Origin: Mycobacterium sp. D16Q13
GTDB lineage: Bacteria > Actinomycetota > Actinomycetes > Mycobacteriales > Mycobacteriaceae
Reading direction: 5' to 3'
Assembly: GCF_002013375.1 (NCBI RefSeq)
Contig: NZ_MAEW01000019.1
Span: 78,103-142,102 of the forward strand
Length of the DNA: 64,000 nt
Positions 63,837 to 64,000 of the stretch are shown here, one piece after another (positions within the stretch are counted from its first letter, which is position 1; each line of letters opens with the position of its first letter). The notes under the pieces are model-generated. The model saw nothing but the letters and a program-made list of their open reading frames with translations, had not been told where the DNA came from and did no database searches. Both the position numbers and the translations under genes were made by a program.

Positions 63837-64000
63837 TCAGAGAGCGTCGGCACCCTGCTCGCCGGTGCGCACCCGCACCACCGAGTCAACCGGGCTCACC
63901 CATACCTTGCCGTCGCCGATCTTGCCGGTGCGTGCGGCGGTCAGGATGACCTCGACGACCTTGTCGACAGCATCATCGTCAACAAGGACCTCGATCTTGA
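63837..64000 (-). CDS. glnB: PII nitrogen-regulatory protein, C-terminal part (partial)
   Basis: The last 54 residues of a gene that begins beyond the window. KIEVLVDDDAVDKVVEVILT then AARTGKIGDGKVWVSPVDSV and VRVRTGEQGADAL carry the PII C-terminal signature (TGKIGDGKVWV). PII trimers sense 2-oxoglutarate and ATP/ADP and regulate nitrogen assimilation, often with an ammonium transporter. The T-loop tyrosine lies outside the window, so GlnB versus GlnK cannot be decided. The gene lies upstream of the potassium channel gene on the same strand, 125 bases apart. Confidence 0.88.
   Translation of the reverse strand, partial: KIEVLVDDDAVDKVVEVILTAARTGKIGDGKVWVSPVDSVVRVRTGEQGADAL

Overview
The window is high-GC mycobacterial chromosome. 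Gene order follows the Mycobacterium tuberculosis block Rv1638-Rv1713 (uvrA, lysX, infC-rpmI-rplT-tsnR, pheST, argCJBDFRGH, Rv1683, tyrS, tlyA-nadK-recN, steA-mctB-pyrG-xerD, parA-scpAB-rluB-cmk-der), but PE/PPE, PE_PGRS and pks genes are missing and several accessory genes are present. An MspA-type porin, a B-lectin/LysM protein and an ABC-F ATPase beside tyrS point to a rapid grower, most likely the Mycobacteroides abscessus/chelonae group. That species-level call is inference from gene content recalled from memory; no search was run.

Layout. 1-9.5 kb: end of uvrA, an acyl-CoA synthetase, a small coiled-coil protein, a membrane esterase, the fused lysX, a DUF1844 protein, then the IF3/L35/L20 operon and an rRNA methyltransferase. 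infC starts with ATC behind a structured leader that contains an intrinsic-terminator hairpin. 9.5-18 kb is more accessory: SDR, tRNA-Cys, secreted protein plus MspA porin, MpaB-type oxygenase, adenylate cyclase, rhomboid-like protein and an ogt/ada-alkA alkylation-repair pair. 18-30 kb: pheST, then the complete arginine operon, with an ARG-box-like palindrome just upstream of argC and stop/start overlaps at nearly every junction.

30-45 kb: three overlapping genes for single-pass membrane proteins facing one polytopic membrane protein (an unexplained module), an Rv1683-type hydrolase/AMP-ligase fusion, a secreted protein, a degenerate Trm112-like protein, mpg, an ADP-ribosylglycohydrolase, tyrS, an ABC-F protein with a possible leader peptide, a TPR-like protein and a HAD phosphatase. 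44-59 kb is housekeeping: tlyA, nadK, recN, steA, mctB, pyrG, a Nudix ADP-ribose hydrolase, xerD, then the parA-scpA-scpB-rluB-cmk-der chain for chromosome organisation, ribosome maturation and nucleotide supply.

59-64 kb is accessory again: B-lectin/LysM protein, DUF222-HNH protein, tRNA-Pro(GGG), a decayed VOC/glyoxalase pseudogene, a two-RCK potassium channel and the C-terminal end of a PII (GlnB-type) protein. No CRISPR array, rRNA gene, insertion sequence or intact prophage was seen. The observations most worth a second look are the infC start and leader, the duplicated gene-start repeat at argJ and tyrS, the 30.2-33.6 kb membrane module, the ABC-F leader ORF, the 23-residue ORF between pheT and argC, and the VOC pseudogene.
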